Shown: positions 47,701 through 58,580 of the stretch, in pieces
How the letters are laid out: the number at the start of each line of letters is the position of its first letter
Numbering within the stretch: the first letter of the stretch is position 1
Assembly (NCBI GenBank): GCA_905182995.1
Contig: CAJJDP010000034.1
Span: 186,001 to 250,000 of the forward strand
Reading direction: 5' to 3'
Origin: Paramecium octaurelia
Taxonomy: Eukaryota > Ciliophora > Oligohymenophorea > Peniculida > Parameciidae
Length of the DNA: 64,000 bases
Position numbers and translations under genes: made by a program
Notes under the pieces: model-generated
The model's database searches: none
What the model was told of the DNA's origin: nothing
The model's input: the letters and a program-made list of their open reading frames with translations, nothing else

Positions 47701-50700
47701 AACATTTAAATAGTATATCTATTTGACATTTCTAATGTTTCTAATGATTCTTATTTATGGTTTGTTGGGTATGGCTGTTTATGCAAGTAACTTTGACGAA
47801 ACAACCTTGCTTGGACATTTGCATTCCTATAAAGACCCTTTAAAGTCTTGGATGACAGTGTTTAATATTATGACAAATGATGATTGGTATGGTGTACTAG
47901 CATTAGGAACAAAAGTTAATTAAGTATTTGCATTTATCTATTCATTTTCAATGATTCATTTTCTAAATTACATTACTTATGGTTTGGTGATGGCCATATT
48001 GTTGGATGGCTTTGGGGAGTATTTAATAGAGATTAAGAAAGATTAAGATATTAAGTTCAAAGATGGAGTATCAGAGAAACATGATTCAGATTCTGATGCT
48101 GAAGAGAATGATAAGGAAAAGGAGAAAGCTACCAAATCGCTTAAATAATTAGCTTAAAACCAATAAGTTTAGAAGGATACTTAATATTGGTATCTTTTAG
48201 AATCGATATGTAATATATGATATGAACATTAATAGAATAGTTAGTGAAATAGATAAAAACAAAGAGAAGAAAGATTTACTTAGGAATTAAGTGCAAGGAA
48301 TCCTTATTTTGTTTTGATAAGTTTAATAAATAGAGAATCCTTTGTGTAAAGACGATTAGATCGGAGATCTTCTATTGGAGTAGATTGGGATTCAATATAG
48401 GATTTATCGTTTTAATAGCAATATAAACATATCAAGTGGAGTATATGGTAATCGTAGACTCTTTGATTTTAATTACTAATCTATTAATCACTTTGTAGAC
48501 AATTATGTTAATCATAGCATTGGGTTTATTTCATGAGAAAGGAACTTATATACAAGTATTGATTATTATAACTTTAGCATATTTGGTAAATCACAGACAT
48601 AATGTATTTAGTATGTTATTATCTATAATTGATAAATACTGAAAGTAGAATATTACATTTATTTTTGTACTTAAGATATTTAAGACCATTTAAATTATTG
48701 TATTCGTTTAAACCAATAGTTAAATTGTATAATTCTTTAGTGGCTGCCTTATATAATATGAGTAACGTATTGGTAACACTGCTAATAATTTGGACAATGT
48801 TTGCAGTATATGGTATGATACTATATTAAAATAAATTTGGATTCTGTGATGACTTGATGTAGTTTGAAATAAATAAATAATAATGTGAAGATGAAGGCAG
48901 AAGATGGATTACTTATTAGCATAATTTTGATAATATTACTGTTGCCTTGCCTACATTGTTTGTGATATCTACATTTGATGGTTGGGGAGAGATCTTACAA
49001 GTGGCTGAAAATTCAAGACCATCATATTAAGGTCCGTCTCCATTTGCAAATCAATTGCCCACTTACATCTATTTAACTCTATTCTGCTTTATAGGCTCAA
49101 TGTTTTTCTTAAGTTTATTTACTGGTCTATTGTTCCTAAATTTAAAGGCAAGTTAATAGAAAATAGAGTATGATGATTTAACAGTCTATCAATAAGAATT
49201 CATACAGATCTCACAAAAAATCCTTAGGGATTCTCCTTCATTTTCATAGCCTCCGAGAAATATAATTAGAAGAATAGCCTAAAAATTAAATAGCAATTCC
49301 TACTTCTAATATTTATCATTTCTTATACTAATACCAGATACAATAATCTAAATGTCATTTTATTAGGATATGGATGTAGAAGTTGCATTAGAATTGAACA
49401 AGTACCATGAGATAATATCAGTCCTATTCACTTTTTGGGTTATAGTGTAACTATTAGATTATGGATTTAAGAGATTTATAGATGATTAATGGAGACAATT
49501 CTATTCATTTATAGTCATAATTTCGATGTTTGAACTGATTGCTACATAAAAATATGATCTATTTAAAATTCAATTTACATCTACGATGTTCACTGAGAAT
49601 TACCAGATTATAAGATTATTGTTTGCTTTAAGGAATCTTAGAATTCTAATATTATTTAAAGGATTTGATGATCTCTAAAGATTGATCAGAGTAATGATTT
49701 TCTCATTTCCATTTCTGGGAAAGATATTATTTATTTTGGTTGTAACGACACTATCATATGCTTTGTTAGGATGCTAATTATTTGGACATATAGATAAAGG
49801 AGTCATCATAGATTCTTAGATTAATTTTTCAACTTTTACGAGTTCTCTATTGACCTTATTAAAGTGTGGATCTTGTGATAATTTTAGAAGCATAATGACT
49901 GATACAATGATCCATAATATCTACTGTTATGATGACCCTCGTTATTGTGGGTCATAATTTGCATAAATTTACTTCATTTCCTTTGTTTTTATATCAAACT
50001 ATGTGCTATTAAATTTATTTGTCTTGGGATTGATTGAACAATTCGAGAAATTCTTCTAATCAGAGAATTCTATACTTTAAGTATATATTGAATCGATTGA
50101 TAAAGTAAAAACTGTTTGGTGTAAGTATTCATATCAAAGACATGGAAAAGCTATGCATTATTTATAGATTTGCAAGTTCCTGTTAGAAATTGGCTAGCCT
50201 TTCACTCATGTCAAAGATAACATTTGGGATGCAGCAAGATTGGCTGGATACTTAAAAATCAGGACTGATGATCAAGGCTATATCCAATTTAATTCTTTGA
50301 TTTATGAAATATTCAGAAGAACTTTTAAATAATAGGTGTTTAAATAGGGCTCTGAAGATTCGATTAAGATCATTAAAAAGTTCAATAAGGAGATGCAAAT
50401 GAGACTCTTTTATTTCAGAAGAGACAAATTGCAAAAACGATCTTTCATTGCCACATATGTTGAGTTCAATAGTAATTTTAGTATTGCCAGTGATTATCTA
50501 TCAATTTTGGTTATTTTTAAAGCTTGGCAAAACTATACTAAATAATTAATTAAAAGATCTAAACTCGAATAAGAGGACTTTTCTGATAATTCCTCATTTG
50601 GACAAGAAGTATAGTAATTTATTTTATTTATCATATTAGAGATATTGATATATTCTCAAGAGTAGATGAGGAAGAAGAACAAAGTAAAGAAAATCTAACT

Positions 50701-51090
50701 AGAAAGATTCCCTCGAATCCAATTAAGTCAAATCAATGTTTAACATTTGAGAGTGATAACAATCTCAATTTTAAGTAACTGGATTTACCTGTTTACAATG
50801 ATAACGAACACTATTTAACTCCAAAAAGAGATGTTTCCAAAATGACCTCAAATCTGCTTCAACAATTGCAAAAACGAACAATCATTAAACCTAAAAAAGA
50901 TTCAAATACTCCCTCTTCTATAATCAAATAACCTACGAAATTAGCAAGATATCCAGCAGAAATAATATTCAATCCACAAAGTAATCAAAGCAATTTCAAC
51001 TAAAGTGCGAATAACTCTTTTAGATCATTTATATCGCATACAGAATCATCATTATCTTCAATTGATGGAATACCTGGGATGATAATCTGA
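44719..51090 (+). CDS. four-domain voltage-gated cation channel alpha subunit, copy 2 (tandem paralog)
   Basis: ATG 44719 (MNNEDLERITF; a 23-nt intron follows) to TGA 51088-51090, ~2,000 residues. It matches copy 1 domain by domain: RTITMDDWTWV (46096-46110), NIMTNDDWYGV (47873-47887), STFDGWGEI (48971-48985). Domain IV reads CGSCDNFRSIM (49868-49885), so the filter Asp is kept but GDDW has become CDNF, losing the conserved tryptophan. Domain-I S4 is again almost uncharged (SPLRL). The tail IEQFEKFFQSENS and the following region match copy 1; after ~50640 the C-terminus is Ser/Asn-rich and diverges. The intron near 50600-50640 was not resolved. Copies are 261 bp apart, head to tail. Confidence 0.88.
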
Positions 51091-51126
51091 TTATATTCCT
51101 ATATTTATTTATGATTAATAATTAAA

Positions 51127-52362
51127 ATGAAATAGAGATTAGTAACTTAAACTGATGATGGATCCCAGGAAAATCCTATTCAAAAGTCTAATTCACTTTA
51201 AACACAATTTTAAATAATCTAAGTTGTAGGCAACGGCACATTTGGGATGGTTTATTTGGTAATTAACTGAATAATTTCATATAGGCTCTTGATACAAAAA
51301 CTAATGAAAAAGTTGCTATTAAGAAAGTATTTCAAGATAGACGGTATAAAAATAGAGAACATCTCATTATATAAGAATTAAATCATCCTTGTATTGTCAA
51401 ATTAAGATAAGCATTTTTCACATAAGGGGACAATTCTAAAAATGTAATATATAAAATAAGGAGTTTAGGCAGATGATATATTTCTAAACTTGGTCATGGA
51501 CTACATTCCTGAAACTTTAAGCAAATTCATCCGAAATTACAAAAAGAATAAAAACCCATTTCCTAATGTTTTACTTAAAATTTACAGTTATTAAATGTTA
51601 AGAGCATTGGCATATTTATAAGGTAATCTAAAAACTAAGAAATTAGGAATTGGAATCTGCCATCGAGATATTAAACCTTAAAATATTTTGGTTAATCCTA
51701 ATAATCATGTATTAAAAATATGCGATTTTGGATCAGCAAAACGATTAGTCCCTGGAGAACCAAATGTTGCTTATATTTGCTCTAGATATTATAGGGCTCC
51801 TGAGTTGATATTTGGAGCAACAGAATACACAACCTCTATTGATATTTGGTCCATAGGTATTTATTAATGAATAACTACAGGATGCGTCATCGTTGAAATG
51901 CTTACTGGTGAACCTCTCTTTCCTGGAGAGTCAGCCACTGATCAACTGGTTGAAATAATCAAAATATTGGGTACTCCAACAATTGAATAAATTAAAAAAA
52001 TGAATCCTCAGCATTAAGAATTTAAATTTCCTCAGATTAAATGCCACCCATGGGCTAAAGTAATTTACCAAAATATTTAAGGTGTTTGCTAAATTTAAAC
52101 CAGAACCTTTGTTTGTTGATTTTGTTAGCAAATTACTTGTTTACCCTCCAAAGGAAAGATTGAAACCTCTGGAAGCCTTATTGCATCCATATTTTGATGA
52201 AATCAGATAATAAGGATTCTCCATGCCAAATGTGCAATTGCCTAATTTCTTTGATTTCCAAAAAGGTATAAAATGATTGTAATTATAATAATAGAGGAAC
52301 TTTAGATTCAACCTGAAATTGCTCATAAATTAATCCCTTCTTGGATTAAGTAAAAATAGTGA
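51127..52362 (+). CDS. GSK3: glycogen synthase kinase 3 (GSK3/shaggy) protein kinase, 361 aa
   Basis: ATG 51127 to TGA 52360-52362. Six introns (26, 25, 24, 24, 22, 29 nt) give 361 residues, the usual GSK3 length. Visible features: [11 protein letters not shown] loop, VAIKKVFQD lysine, the basic RRYKNRE that forms the primed-phosphate pocket, [23 protein letters not shown], and the GSK3-typical [17 protein letters not shown] with the activation-loop Tyr. CMGC insert features follow ([13 protein letters not shown]...[12 protein letters not shown]). It should be an active, constitutively Tyr-phosphorylated kinase that prefers primed substrates. It begins 36 bp after the second channel gene. Confidence 0.95.
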
Positions 52363-52601
52363 TTTTTTTAATATATATTTTTATGCTATTCTAGATATCA
52401 ACAATTTATGAAAATATAAATCCACAACAATTTTCATTTTAAAATGACTGATAGATCTTAAGTAAACTAGTTATAACCAATTCTTTTACTACAGTTGCAT
52501 ATGTTGTAAAAATAAATTCTAATAAATCCTTTTTGCAAATAAAATTAAAATTTCATTAGATTTGTAATTTCATCTCAATAATTTTACATTATAATAATAA
52601 A

Positions 52602-54702
52602 TCAATTAATCTTTGTGAAAAATTTATTTAATTGAGGAACATCTTGTCTTCTTAATTGTTTCAATCCTAGAATCTTATCTAAATCGGTTGGAGCTGATTC
52701 ATATTTCTTTGCATAATCTGGGAAATTCTCAACAAATTTTTCAATACTCATTTGTATTAATTTTAAAATGGAATCACTCCTTGATAATGTCTTCTAAACA
52801 AAATTATTGAATGATTATTATGATTTGGATTCTTACTTTAATTTTGAAATTCTAACTAAATTTGTTTTCAATTCTGAAACATCCAACATCAATTATGATA
52901 ATCCAATCTAAAATTGAATATAATTGATAATATACTTCACTAATTTTCTTAATTCTGAAAACTGAATTTATAAACTTATTGTTTAGATATACAACAAGTT
53001 TGTTCAAATAAAATATGAGATAGGATTCTGATAATAGATCTTTTATTGTTTTAATGTGTCCTTCCAGAAAGGAAATGGTTTCTCTTATATATTTAGATGC
53101 ATCTCCCATATTTTCGAATTCATTCCAGTCGATCTTTAGCATTTATTGATAAAATTAATCTATTTTAGAATCAACATAAACTAATAAAGTTTCAATTGAT
53201 TTGTTCATCATCTAATTGAAATATTCCTCCTCATTTGATAACTCAACTTGATCAGAGAAAGGGGAGTCCAAATGTTAGACCAAACTCTCCTATAATGCAG
53301 GAATAGTCTCTTTGCAATATTCTGCAGTATTGATCACAAAACAACATAAGATCTATGAGAGTTGTTCATTATTTCTGGATTAATTAATTTTGAATATAAT
53401 TTCATCTGAATATCTCTTCAAAGCCTTTTTTATTAATTTTTAAATATCAAACATAACCTAGGTTCTACTATATTGTGAAGCTCTTTTGAGCATTTATTTA
53501 AAGTAGGCAAACATACTCATAGACGAATTCAAAATTTTTAAGTCCCCTTCAACGTCCAATTTATCTGAGTTTAATATGGTTTAGATGTGTTGCATAATCT
53601 CTCTCTCTTCACTATCTATGTAGGGTCTTAAATAGGGTTCAAAACTGTCAGAAATAGCTCCTTTAATTTTGGGTAATTCTGAAATGGCAAATTGATTAGT
53701 ATTCTTTTTGCCAAGCCATTCTTCATATCTTTTCTTCATTTCATCATTGAGTTTCTATTCGAATTTTAGAGTTGCTTGTAATGCCTTCATTAAAACAGCA
53801 ACATCCAAATCTTTTAGAGTTTCCAAGATGTCAGTTATTTAGAGTCTAGTCACAGCACAAAATTCATAGTAAATCTGACAATGTACTGCCCAGTATTCTG
53901 GGAATACATTTTATGTTTTTGTATCAAAATCTTTAATGACTCTAGCCATCCAAGCATATCTTCTTTCGGTAGTTTCTAAACTTCTGTTTTCTAATTATTA
54001 AAATAATTCTTAATAAGGAGATATTATGTATTTGCATACCTTTTGAATCAATTCATCCCTGAATTTCAATCCCAAATGTTCAACTGTTTGACATGCATCT
54101 TATAAATCTTTGACTTGCATTAAATTTGTGCCTTTTTAGAACAAGATGAAATCATCTATCAACTAGAGTTTAAGATCCTTTATCAATTGTTCTTTTTCTC
54201 CATTTATTTCTAAAATTTATGGAATATTTTAAAATTTAACAAAGTATTATGATAATTCTGTAAATGCAGATAGCAGATTGGCTACTTCTGCATATTTTTT
54301 TTCTTTACAATGTTCTTTCAATTTCTCAATTGCTGTTAACATCATAATAAATTTTTTTAGAGCTGCAATTGAAAATGTTAGATTTCTTTTTGCAATGTCT
54401 AATGATTTAATGTCTTTACACATCGAGTAAACTAAGTCCTCACTTTTTTCTGCTTTTTATTTGATCTCTTGAATTTCGGCAACAATTCCTTAGGAGAGTT
54501 ATTCAACATCTTGAACATCTCTCCATATTTTATTTTACATGACTGCATGTTCATGGATGTCTTCTTATAATTCAGATTAGAGTTGAGTAAGTTCAGATTG
54601 AAGCTTCTCAATTTCAGTATCTATGCCCACAAGTGATTATTCGTTGGGAAAGAGTGTATTAATATGCTTAATACAATCAAAATTAGCAGAATACGGATTC
54701 AT
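52602..54702 (-). CDS. VPS53: VPS53, GARP/EARP tethering-complex subunit
   Basis: ATG 54702 (MNPYSANFDCIKHINTLFP) to TGA 52604-52602, about 680 residues with a few short introns, mostly near the 3' end. NTLFPNEQSLVGIDTEIEKL is the Vps53 N-terminal signature. It continues through KQKAEKSEDLVYSMCKDIKSLD, AKRNLTFSIAALKKFIMML and KYAEVANLLSAFTELSQYF, all in Vps53 order. The C-terminus FVENFPDYAKKYESAPTDL...ILGLKQLRRQDV also fits. VPS53 pairs with VPS51, 52 and 54 to tether endosome-derived vesicles at the trans-Golgi. The head lies 35 bp from the divergent RPL9 start. Exons between 52800 and 53000 are provisional. Confidence 0.9.
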
Positions 54703-54737
54703 ACTTCAAATATTTTTAATTAAAAGAATTAAAAGAT

Positions 54738-55387
54738 ATGAAATACATCCTGACTGAGGAGCACGTTCCAATTCCTGAAAAGATTGAGATCACTTAGAAA
54801 TCCAAGGTGGTTAAAGTCAAGGGTATTAAACTCATGTTATATCGTCTCTTAGGACCCAGAGGGGAATTAACCAAAAATTTCAGACATTCTGCTTTGGACA
54901 TCCAAGTTTCAAAGAAAGTGAACAAGAAAACCAATGTTGCCAAATCTAGAGTCAGCGTTAGGATGTGGCAATCATACAGAAAATAAAGATGCCAAGTTAA
55001 TTCAGTTGCCTCTCAAATTAGAAACATGATTAGAGGTGTTACCACAGGTTATAAATTCAAGATGGTCTTGGCATATGCTCACTTTCCAATCATTATCAAC
55101 CTTATTGGTAATGGACAAGGCATTGAAATCAAGAATTTCCTTGGAGAAAAGATCATCAGAACCATCAAATGCCTTCCAGGAGTGACCATCACCAGAAATG
55201 AAGCTGAAGAAAAGAGTAATTAAATCTTAATATACCCTCTATAGATGTCTTAACACTCTAAGGTAACGATTTGAATAACGTTTCACTCACCTGTGCACTT
55301 ATTCATTAAGCTTGTGCTGTTAAGAACAAGGATATTAGATAATTCTTAGATGGAATCTATGTTAGCGAAAAGCGTTTAGAAATTTGA
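54738..55387 (+). CDS. RPL9: 60S ribosomal protein uL6 (RPL9), 196 aa
   Basis: ATG 54738 (MKYILTEEHVPIPEKIEI) to TGA 55385-55387. Introns of 30 and 29 nt give 196 residues, the family length. Visible family segments: VKVKG|PRGELTKNFRH, IRNMIRGVTTGYKFKMVLAYAHFPI, FLGEKIIRTIKCLPGVTI, and the conserved end [35 protein letters not shown]. uL6 is a component of the large ribosomal subunit near the factor-binding site. Codons look better adapted here than in neighbours (more GTC, ACC, AAG), consistent with high expression. Confidence 0.96.
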
Positions 55388-55822
55388 TAAAATAATATAT
55401 ATAAGTACAATAAGATTATTGTTATGAATACTCATCCTCATCATCCTTCCACACTATAAATATAATTTATTATTACTTATGGATAAGAATTATGATGATA
55501 TTCAAATCACTCTTCCTAAATTTGGAGAAAAGGTACCTTTGAGTATTTCTAGGACATGGAAGAAGCTGAACAAATCTGATGCAAAAATTAAATCAAATTT
55601 TATGATTCTAGAAAGTTAAATACAAAAACATTTTGATTGATGAAAACAAGTAGAATCCATATGCATCATTCATTTTAATTTTACTGCTGATGATTAATAT
55701 CTCTTTTTTGTCAGGTATTTTTTGATGAGAGCTGAAAAACAATTGATCTAATAGGAATTTACATAATATTTAAAAGAAAAAAAATGTTGTTGGAATGAAT
55801 TTTAATTAATATCATTATTTAC
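55388..55822 (+). other. 435-bp gap with a doubtful small gene
   Basis: A frame starts at ATG 55480 (MDKNYDDIQITLPKFGEK) and could continue through a 20-nt intron, but every join I tried meets a TGA within ~30 codons. Other short coding-like pieces follow in two different frames: DENKQNPYASFILILLLMIN, and RYFLMRAEKQLIQQEFTQY just before 55800. They might be exons of one small gene with introns I could not place, or remnants of a decayed gene. No product is proposed. Confidence 0.35.
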
Positions 55823-56668
55823 ATGAACATGCCCTACTTTAAGCCTCGTTCATAAGCAAGTCAGAATTCTTTTATTAAACAATATCAAGACTTCCTATAA
55901 AAGAATAGAAAGAATACGGCATCCATCTTAGAACCAAAAAAACAATAAGCTAAATAATCATATTCTCCACTCTTTAAACAGCCTAAATTAAGTTAAACAA
56001 AGCTCAAAAATTTAAGATTGCAAACTAGTCCCAGTCCCAAGAGAGCACACTGCTATTCTCTTAGTAGTAATCAATAAACTGAAAATTCCACCTAAATAGA
56101 CAGATCATTAAGTCAATATGAATTTGAAACAAAAGATAAATCTGTTGTTAGTAGTGCTAGTCTATTTTAGGAAACAACGAAATAATTAGAAGAAATTAAG
56201 TAACAGACTCCTGAGTTACAATAAGGGATCGTTGGAATTTTGGGTTTAATTAAAAAGGAAAAATAAGTCATTTTAAATGACATGAAGCAAATGACCAAGC
56301 AAATGAACAAATATAAATAACAATATGAAGATATCCAAAAGCAATAAGAATAATTGTAGCACAAATTCAAAGTAGCCAAAGATGGTAATGAAGTTCATGC
56401 TCGCTCTAAAGATAAAGTTAATGACACTTACCTTTAAATGATTTAATTGTTGAAAGGACTTCAAGTAGAGTATAATGATGTTTTACCTGAATTAGAATTT
56501 AGCTTACAAAATCAAATTGAAGATGCAGACGAAGAAGTAAGAATACCAGATAAAGATGAGATTATCATCTTATAGAAATTAATCATTAAAAAGCTAGTCA
56601 AGAAGATTGAGGATTAAAAACAACTAAATTAATTACTCCAAACTAAAATCAAAGAGTATGAAATTTGA
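55823..56668 (+). CDS. coiled-coil hypothetical protein, 281 aa
   Basis: Intronless frame of 282 codons from ATG 55823 (MNMPYFKPRSQASQNSF) to TGA 56666-56668. The N-terminal ~110 residues are polar, Ser/Gln/Lys-rich and probably disordered. From about residue 120 the protein is coiled coil (MKQMTKQMNKYKQQYEDIQ) with heptad-like spacing to the end (KLIIKKLVKKIEDQKQL). No enzymatic motif, signal peptide or membrane segment. It starts 435 bp after RPL9 and ends 23 bp before the SPP-like gene, on the same strand. Confidence 0.72.
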
Positions 56669-56691
56669 TTTTACTTTATATTATATATTTA

Positions 56692-58541
56692 ATGTTAATT
56701 CTAATACTATTCCAAATTATTACAACAAACTTTGCATTTCCAGATGTCACGCTCTCATTTGGATCTCTTAGACCAAAATAAAAAGATCCTGAAGAAAACC
56801 TACCTGCAGTTGTTTATGAAAACAACCAAATGAATAGCTATTTTGATTATGATCAATTCCCGTTATTATCCTGTTGTCCCACCAATCTGACTAAATATAA
56901 AGTAGATACTTTGAATCTCCATGGACATGGTAAGTAAAAATTTACATTACCCTTAATCATTACAAACAATGAAGATAAAACAATTATTTTGAGATAATTA
57001 ACAATAACTGACTATTTAGATTATCAAGACATCCCTGTTGCTCCTCAATTATCCTCTCTACCGATAATATAGCCTCATTAAAGTTTTGTTGTCGACCTTA
57101 TTCACAGTTGCGAAAGATAAACTAATAACACTAATTACTGGAGTATATAAAATGTATTTATTCGATTTCAAGACTTTTAAGGTTTGAATTTCTAATATTA
57201 ATTCATATGTGATAGTAATTTTCATCCTAAAAGGTACTCAATTAATGTATAATTAGATTTGATTGGAGCAATATCATCTTAATTACTTTCGACTCTTTTG
57301 CTATTATTATTTTAGCTACATTCGGAAAAATTTACTCGTTTCGCATTACTTTTGTTACGCCTGCTAAAAGAAAACAGTTTTAAGAACAAAACATTTAAAA
57401 TGTAGATTTAAGTCCATTTTAAGGATTTTATTTATATTGGCCTTAAGCTTTGGTCTATATGATGTTATTATTAATCGCGTTGTTTACTTCAATGAGTTAT
57501 AAAGAAAAAGCAGAGGAAATCATAAAAATCTTAGTCTATATAATTTGCATTTTAACATCATTCCATTTTTTCAATGAGATCTTTGGTAAGTTTAGAAATA
57601 CTCTTCCATTTTTAGCTTAAAAGATTTATTGCCTAAAAATTAGGGATTATTTCTCAATTGTATTATCAGCTCTCCTGCTATACTTCTATCTTTATTATGA
57701 GCAGCCATGGTTTGTATGTATTATTTGATAACTACTCTTAGGTTAGTAATCTTTTATCAATTTGTATTTTAGGATCTTTGATAAAATTATTCAAAATAAC
57801 ATCCCTAAAACATGCTCTCTAATTTTTTGTTCCCCTTATGATTGTTGATATATTTTGTTCCATTTATTTGGGTTAAACTGTCAGATATGAATGGGATAGC
57901 GTTGCATTGAGATATTTCAACACCCCATTATCAGCATAATTTCCTTATATTCGATATATATACAAGAAAAAATGTGCCTGGGTATCTATTTTCAATTTGC
58001 TATTTCCTGGTAATTTGTGAGACTACTTATTAGGGTTCTTTTTGGGCTATGTAAATAGATTTGACAAATATAAATAGACATATGTCTACGAAATTATTGC
58101 CTTCTTTGGATTACTTGTAGGACTCCTTTTTTGGGTTCTAATTTAATACATTTTTTCATTTCCTCTTCCAACGTAACTAACAACTAATATTAAAGCTCAA
58201 TCTTCACAGAAGTGTTGATGGTCTTAACTACTGCTTTGGTAGCAGTCTAGAGAAATGAATTCAATATATTTTACTCTGGGAACTTCTATGATCAGATACT
58301 CATGGATCCTTTCAAAAATGATATTGCCCTTTAAGAACCTACAACGGTGGAAATGTTTGGATTAGGCACTACCACTTAAGTTATTAACAAGGACGCTGTA
58401 TAATAATAAGATCTAGTGACTAGAGGAGAATAAGGTTTAATATTTAATAATCAACTCTTTGCTGGACTGGCTTCCATTAATCGGTCTTAATAATAAAATG
58501 TTTTATAATCAAAACAATAAAGTCAATATCAAAAATATTGA
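56692..58541 (+). CDS. signal-peptide-peptidase-like membrane protein with degenerate catalytic motifs
   Basis: ATG 56692 (MLILILFQIITTNFAFPD, a signal peptide) to TGA 58539-58541. A Cys-containing lumenal domain of ~190 residues precedes several membrane helices, as in SPPL2-type proteins. IKLFKITSLKHALQFF...MIVDIFCSIY aligns with the SPP segment ending in YD: the Asp is kept, the Tyr is Val. After the 24-nt intron GTAATTTGTG...TTATTAG is removed, VSIFNLLFPGFFLGYVNRFD aligns residue by residue with the GxGD...PGxF...RFD helix. GxGD is therefore SIFN, and the second catalytic Asp is Asn. The later QPAL motif reads LPTS. Predicted inactive as a protease. An intron at FVS (28 nt) and another at 58175-58197 are needed. 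Confidence 0.62.
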
Positions 58542-58579
58542 AAACAATATTGTATTTTATTAAAAATTACATTATATAA
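57285..58579. repeat. direct repeat copy A (1,295 bp), 5' of the N
   Basis: This stretch reappears base for base at 58581-59875 with a constant offset of 1,296, judging from every line I compared. It begins inside the SPP-like gene at ACTTTCGACTC and ends in AT-rich sequence after its stop codon. It abuts a single N at 58580. The arrangement is typical of two overlapping contig ends placed side by side in a scaffold. Confidence 0.93.
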
Positions 58580-58580
58580 N
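58580..58580. other. single ambiguous base (N), scaffold join
   Basis: The only N in the window. It separates two identical 1.3-kb copies, so it most likely marks a gap placeholder between unmerged contigs rather than a real unread base. Confidence 0.9.

Noticed and set aside
38268-51090. One very large fused channel gene
   Set aside because: TGA at 44455-44457, a 261-bp gap and a new ATG with its own N-terminal region separate two complete four-domain sets.
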